Assembly: GCF_902167145.1 (NCBI RefSeq)
Contig: NC_050102.1
Coordinates: forward strand, 5,084,850 to 5,148,849
DNA length: 64,000 bases
Reading direction: 5' to 3'
DNA from: Zea mays
Lineage: Eukaryota; Streptophyta; Magnoliopsida; Poales; Poaceae
The notes under the pieces are model-generated. The model did no database searches. It saw only the letters and a program-made list of their open reading frames with translations, and was not told the origin of the DNA. Of this stretch, positions 58,884-64,000 are shown in pieces (the stretch's first letter is position 1; each line of letters opens with the position of its first letter). The translations under genes were made by a program, and so were the position numbers.

Positions 58884-59570
58884 GTAAGAAACAAGGATTC
58901 ATCTTTAGCGTTGGTTTATGAAAACGACTCACAAGTCAGATCTATGGAAAATTACGGAGAATAAATGTCACACATATAAAAAAGAATTTAAGTTGAAAAC
59001 ATTATTCAAACAAAAGAAATTGCATGCAAGACTCTTCTTTAAATACTACTCCCTCCATCCAAAAATATAATTTAGGAATCTCGTTGATAATTATCTACTA
59101 CTACACATTGTGCAAAGGTAGCAGGTAGGCTTTGGGAGAGATGTAGTAGATATTTTTACTGTAACAAATATTGACATAAACACACATGTGGTGTAGTGGT
59201 AGCTACGAGCACATTTGTTTGAGAGGTCGTAGGTTTGAATCCCATTGGAGCTATATTTGTGTTTTTTTAATTTAATTTTAGCTAGGCGTGGGATGCACGT
59301 GGGAATGAGAATGAGCTTTGCAGGGAGGGAGGAATGGGAAAGACAGTGCGGGGAGGGGGAATGAGAATGACAGAACACGAAATGACAGCCGAGAATGGGA
59401 ATGGGCTTTACGGGGAGGGGAGAATGAGAAAGACAGTGCGGGGAGGGGGGGAATGAGAATGGCAGAACACGGAATGGCAGCCTACCCCTTACCGCCTTAA
59501 TAAGTAGTAAAGATATATATCATACACTATATATATACTTATTGTTTGATAAAATCTTGAGTATTCATTT
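58884..59570. other. Spacer with Stowaway remnant and purine-rich repeat
   Basis: 59046 onward begins CTCCCTCCATCC, the left end of a Stowaway element whose right end I cannot find. At 59310-59470 a purine-rich segment (GGAATGGGAAAGACAGTGCG and relatives) is repeated two to three times. A tRNA-like stretch between them is listed separately. Confidence 0.5.
59180..59270 (+). repeat. tRNA-like SINE head (A and B boxes)
   Basis: TGGTGTAGTGG (59189-59199) fits the RNA polymerase III A box and GGTTTGAATCC (59232-59242) fits the B box, about 33 bp apart, as in tRNA-derived SINEs. No intact tRNA cloverleaf is visible, and the sequence runs on into a T-run, so a SINE is likelier than a tRNA gene. 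The 3' end is unclear. Confidence 0.45.
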
Positions 59571-59990
59571 GAATATTGCTGGTGTTTTGACCCGAGGGTC
59601 CTACCAACTAGTGAATTAGTGCTGCGTGCCCAAATCTAGATAGGTGATGCAAGAAGACGCAAGCCGTTATCCTGGTTCAGACAAGAGAAAGCCCTACTTC
59701 CACTAGAGAGGGATGAGACTTATATTACATACACCTAGATGCTTATAGTAGTGGCTACAAGCTGGTCGGGAGAGGTTCCCAAGTCCCTGGTGATTGAAAA
59801 AACATGGTTGGGGCTATGGTTCTCCTTGTGTGCTCCCCCACCATCAGTAACCTCAAACTCAAGCACGCCCTGATTGATGAGGGTAGCCTCAACGTTCTAT
59901 CTATGTATGTGTTTGAGGTGATACAGATTCCACGTGCTAGCCTCACTATGTCCAATCCCTTCCGAAATCTTTCCTGGGATGATTCTCCTG
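59571..59990 (+). pseudogene. Retroelement fragment with Gypsy protease-like motif
   Basis: The plus-strand frame 59804-59995 contains HALIDEGSLNVLS, close to the active-site region of Gypsy aspartic proteases, where the family has DGGS; the exact active-site context is altered. The preceding stretch resembles LTR or leader sequence (GTTTTGACCCGAGGG). There is no intact domain on either side, so this is a relic. Confidence 0.5.
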
Positions 59991-60693
59991 TGTAGGATCA
60001 AGGACACCGACTAGAGAGGGGTGAATAGACGGTTTTGACTAAAATAAAAAACACTAGGGAAATTTAATCAATATAACAAGAGGTATAAATTCTCTAGTGA
60101 TAACAAGTAAACAATCTATGGGAATCAACTAGGGAGATTGAATACTTGAAGAACAATGTGCAAAATAGTAATCACACGCACAACAATAAGTAATGCAAGA
60201 AAGTAAAGACACCGAATTTTATCCCGTGGTATCAGTGATTTGCCGATGACCCCTAATCCACGTTGAGGTGGACTTCAAGCTCTCACTTGCTCCTCTATCA
60301 AGACATGACTTGATCTTTGAGCCAAGTGGACAAGAAATCACTCAATACGTCGATTCCACTAATGTCACCTTTGCCGCTCTGGCGAGGTAGGCGCGAACCC
60401 CTCACAATCAACACCGCGGCTTCTCCATAATCTTCTTGGAGAGCTCGACGGAGACAATCACCAAGCCGTCTAGGAGACGGCAACCTCCAAGAGTAACATG
60501 TCGATGATGCTTGCTCGGTGTACCACCTAGTGCCTCAAGAATTACCGATGGATGCAAATGCACTAGGAACACTCAATCTCTCACCGGAATGCAATCTCAA
60601 GCTAAGAGTGTGAGAGACTAAGTTTTACACATATCAAAGTCATTGACCCCTCTTAATAGTATGGCTATCTAACCTATTAATCCGGTCAAGTAT
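59991..60693 (-). repeat. Copia-like LTR, cut short by the Gypsy LTR
   Basis: Begins TGTAGGATCAAGGACACCGA and continues CTAGAGAGGGGTGAATAG, the typical start of grass Copia LTRs read from the minus strand. It runs without an end to 60693, where the Gypsy-type LTR starts abruptly. Frames inside are not credible. Confidence 0.6.
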
Positions 60694-62216
60694 TGTCGGT
60701 ATTTCGAAACCCGGGGGGGTCCCTGGACCGACGAGTAAATCGTCGCCTCGTGCCCCAGCCCAGATGGGTCAGCGCGAGGCGGAACACGAAGGGGGGAGTG
60801 AAGCAGCCGGAGGGAGACATGCGTGGGAGGTGGAACCTGCGGCCTTCGTGTTAGCCCCGCGCCCAGGTCGGGTGCGCTTGCAGTAGGGGGTTACAAGCGT
60901 CCACGCGGGAGGGAGCGAGCGGCCTTGCGCGAGCGCCGTCCCGTCCTTCCCCGCGCGGCCAACCCTCTGTAAGAGGGCCCTGGACCTCCCTTTTATAGGC
61001 GTAAGGAGAGGATCCAGGTGTACAATGGGGGTGTAGCAGTGTGCTAACGTGTCTAGCGGTGGAGAGCTAGCACCCTAAGTACATGCCATCGTGGCAGCTG
61101 GAGAGGTTTTGGCACCCAGTTCGTGTGGTGTCGTGGCCGTCGGAGGAGCGCTGGAGCCTGGCGGAAGGACAGCTGTCGGGGCTGTCGAGTCCTTGCTGAC
61201 GTCCTCTTGCTTCCGTAAGGGGGCTGAGAGCCGCCGTCGTCACAGGGCATGCGGGGCGCCATCATTACTCGTATAGTGGAGCGAGCCAGATGGGACGCCG
61301 GTCTTGTTCCCCGTAGCCTGAGTCAGCTCGGGTAGGGTAATGATGGCGCTTCCTGTTGACGTGGTTGGTCCGCGCCCTAGGTTGGGCGAGGTGGAGGCTC
61401 CTCCGAGGTCGAGGTCGAGGTCGAGGTCGAGTCTGTCTTCCAAGGTCGAGGTCGAGTCTGAGCCCCCGAGTCGGACGAGGCGGAGACCGTTGGCTGAGGC
61501 CAGGGCTGAGTCCGAGCCCTGGGGTCGGGCGAAGCGGAGTTCGTCGTCTTCTGGGGCTGAGCCCGAGTCCGAGCCCTAGGGTCGGGCGAGGCGGAGTTTG
61601 TCGTCTTCCGAGGCTGAGCCCGAGTCCGAGCCCTGGGGTCGGGCGGAGCGGAGTTCGCCGTCTTCCGAGGCTGAACCCGAGTCCGAGCCCTGGGTCGGGC
61701 GGAGCGGAGTTCGTCGTCTTCCCGGGCCGAGCCCGAGTCCGAGCCCTGGGGTCGGGCGAGGCGGAGTTTCCTATGACGCCTGAGGCCGGACTTGGCTGCT
61801 GTCAGCCTCACTCTGTCGAGTGGCTCAGCAGTCGGAGCGGCACAGGCGACGCTGTCCTCTTGTCAGACCGGTCAGTGGAGCGGCGAAGTGACTGCGGTCA
61901 CTTCGGCTCTGTCGACTGGAGGGCGTGCGTCAGGATAAAGGTGTCAGGCCACCTTTGCATTAAATGCCCTTGCGATTTGGTCGGTCGGCGTGGCGATATG
62001 GCCAAGGTTCCTTATTGGTGAAGACTGGGCCTCGGGCGAGCCGAAGGTGTGTCCGTTGCTGGAGGGGGGCCTCGGGCGAGACGTAGGTCCTCTGGGGTCG
62101 GCTGCCCTTGCCCGAGGCTGAGCTCGGGCGAGGCGTGATCGCGTCTCTCGAATGGACCGATCCTTGACTTAATCGCACCCATCAGGCCTTTGCAGCTTTG
62201 TGCTGATGGGGGTTAC
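60694..62216 (-). repeat. Gypsy-type LTR, interrupted by a Sirevirus
   Basis: Starts TGTCGGTATTTCGAAACCCG and follows the LTR at 1050-2544 nearly along its length, including the 57-bp array (about 61500-61770). It stops at GGGGGTTAC (62216), 52 bp before the same point would reach its end in the first copy by my alignment, because a Sirevirus LTR is inserted there. No primer-binding site lies at its left edge, so this is the 3' LTR of a minus-strand element or a solo LTR. Confidence 0.85.
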
Positions 62217-63484
62217 TGAAAATCGCCTAGAGTGGGGGTGAATAGGGCGAAACTGAAATTTACAAAATAAATCACAACTACAAGCCGGGTTAGCATTAGA
62301 AATAATAGCGAGTCCGAAGGAGGGCGCAAAACAAATCGCAAGTGAATGAAGAGTGTGACACGTGGATTTGTTTTATCGAGGTTCGGTTCTCGCAAACCTA
62401 CTCCCCGTTGAGGAGGCCACAAAGGCCGGGTCTCTTTCAACCCTTACCCTCTCTCAAACGGTCCCACAGACCGAGTGAGCTTCTCTTCTCAAATCAAACC
62501 GGGAACAAAACTTCCCCGAATGGACCACCACACGATTGGTGTCTCTTGCCTTGGTTACAGATGAGTTTATGATCACAAGAACAAATGAGAAAGAAAAGAA
62601 GCAATCCAAGCGCAAGAGCTCAAAAGAACACGACAAATCTCTCTCGCTAATCACTAAAGCCTTGTGTGGAATTGGAGAGGATTTGATCACTTGAGTGTGT
62701 CTAGAATTGAATGGCTAGCTCTTGTAAGTGGTTGAGAAGTGGAAAACTTGGATGACTTGAATGTGGGGTGGTTGGGGGTATTTATAGCCCCAACCACCAA
62801 ACTAGCCGTTTGGTGGAGGCTGTCTGTCGTATGGTGCACCGAACAGTCCGGTGCGACAGCCACGTCACCAGGCCGTGGGGGTTCCGACCGTTGGAGCTCT
62901 GACTGCTGGGCCCTCTTGGATGTCCTGTGGTGCACCGGACATGCACTGTGGAGTGTCCGGTGCGCCAGCATGGGCGTGCCTGACCTCTGCGCGCGCTGGC
63001 GCGCATTTAATGCGCTGCAGGTAGCCGTTGGCGCCTGAAGTAGCCGTTGTCCCGCAGTTACACCGGACAGTCCGGTGTACACCGGACATGTCCGGTGAAT
63101 TATAGCGGAGCAGCCGATGCGAATTCCCGAGACTGGCGAGTTCAGAGTCGTGTCCTCTTGGAACACCGGACAGTCCGGTGAATTATAGCGCGCCGGCTCT
63201 GAGAATTCCCGAAGGTAAATAGTTTGAAGTCGGTCTTCCCTGGTGCACCGGACACTATTGGTGGTGCACCGGACAGTCCGGTGCGCCAGACCAGGGTGCC
63301 TTCGATTGTCCCTTTGCTCCTTTGTTTGAACCCTTTTTCTTGGTATTTTTATTGGCTTATGGTGAACCTTTGGTACCTGTAGAACTTATAGACTTGGGCA
63401 AACTAGTTAGTCCAATTATTTGTGTTGGGCAATTCAACCACCAAAAATAGTTTAGGAAATAGGTGTAAGCCTAATTCCCTTTCA
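62217..63484 (-). repeat. 3' LTR of the second Sirevirus
   Basis: 1268 bp. It keeps the CTATAAATA box on the minus strand (62779-62787) and several CCGGACAGTCCGGTG palindromes (about 62840-63290), but differs from the complete element's LTRs by many substitutions and indels. Confidence 0.9.
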
Positions 63485-64000
63485 ATCTCCCCCTTTTTGG
63501 TGATTGATGCCAACACAAACCAAAGCAAGTATAGAAGTGCATAATTGAACTAGTTTGCAAAATGTAAGTGCAAAGGTTACTTAGAATTGAGCCAATAATT
63601 ATCACTTACTAGATATGCATGGATTGTTTCTTTATTTTTAACATTTTGGACCACTCTTGCACCACATGTTTTGTTTTTGCAAATTCTTTTTGTAAATCCT
63701 TTTCAAAGTCCTTTTGCAAAATAGTCAAAGGTAAATGAGTTAGATTTTGCGAAGCATTTTCAAGTTTTGAAATTTTCTCCCCTTGTTTCAAATGCCTTTC
63801 CTTTGACTAAACAAAACTCCCCCTCAAATAAATTCTCCTCTTAGTGTTCAAGAGGGTTTTAAGATATCAATTTTGAAAGTACTACTTTCTCCCCCTTTAG
63901 AACACAAAGAGATACTAATTTAAAATTTACCAATTGAAAATCAGTAATTTTAAAATTGGGGTGGTGGTGCGGTCCTTTTGCTTTGGGCTCATGCTTTCTC
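62217..64000 (-). mobile_element. Second Sirevirus, 3' part (3' LTR and start of interior)
   Basis: The LTR is 62217-63484, followed at 63485-63501 by the polypurine tract (ATCTCCCCCTTTTTGGTG on plus) and by internal sequence with further tracts at about 63776, 63818 and 63890. It is the same family as 4873-14313 but clearly diverged. The rest, including pol and the 5' LTR, lies right of the window. A GTTAC copy is expected at its far border, since GTTAC (62212-62216) precedes it. Confidence 0.9.

Overview
The window is plant nuclear DNA from a grass, almost certainly maize (Zea mays). The reasons are maize-type Sirevirus (Opie/Ji-like) and Gypsy (Huck/Flip-like) LTR retrotransposons nested in one another, CACTA elements with TTTGCCGAGTG/CACTCGGCAAA subterminal repeats, Tourist and Stowaway MITEs, and intron-bearing plant genes with GC-rich grass codon use. 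No bacterial, phage or organellar features are seen.

Layout. 1-3222: a minus-strand Gypsy-type element (broken gag, primer-binding site, 1495-bp LTR) inserted into the end of a CACTA transposon. 3223-4867: MITE, decayed Copia reverse-transcriptase fragment and an 83-bp duplication. 4873-14313: a complete, very young minus-strand Sirevirus with a 5-bp target duplication. 14319-19620: repeat-rich spacer with a Tourist MITE. 19663-24533: a CC-NB-LRR disease-resistance-type gene with a 2.1-kb intron and a late frameshift. 24534-29400: spacer with fold-back MITEs and an LTR-like stretch. 29440-29520: a microRNA160 hairpin on the minus strand, in a 4-kb microsatellite-rich region. 34169-35114: a two-exon gene like cadmium-induced protein AS8. 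36312-39695: a seven-exon mitochondrial-type DEAD-box RNA helicase (RH9/RH53, PMH family). 41614-43332: a three-exon patatin-like gene lacking both catalytic residues. 44193-46606: a non-autonomous CACTA of the same family as the one at the left edge, itself carrying an LTR fragment. 47286-49916: a single-exon CrRLK1L receptor kinase, followed by a 776-bp-period duplication. 52337-53033 and 56879-58124: two non-autonomous hAT-like elements with 8-bp target duplications. 54530-55568: a two-exon HPR3-like hydroxypyruvate/glyoxylate reductase. 59570-64000: retroelement fragments and three LTRs nested in order (Copia-like, Gypsy-like, Sirevirus).

The host genes form no operon or obvious pathway cluster. 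From 29 kb to 56 kb every host gene recognised lies on the minus strand; the NLR at about 20 kb is on plus. The most informative points are the MIR160 hairpin, the apparently non-catalytic patatin-like protein, the frameshifted NLR, the young Sirevirus and the order of nested insertions. I found no convincing new gene system. Exon borders were read by eye from GT/AG sites and reading-frame continuity, and family names come from remembered motifs, not from a search.
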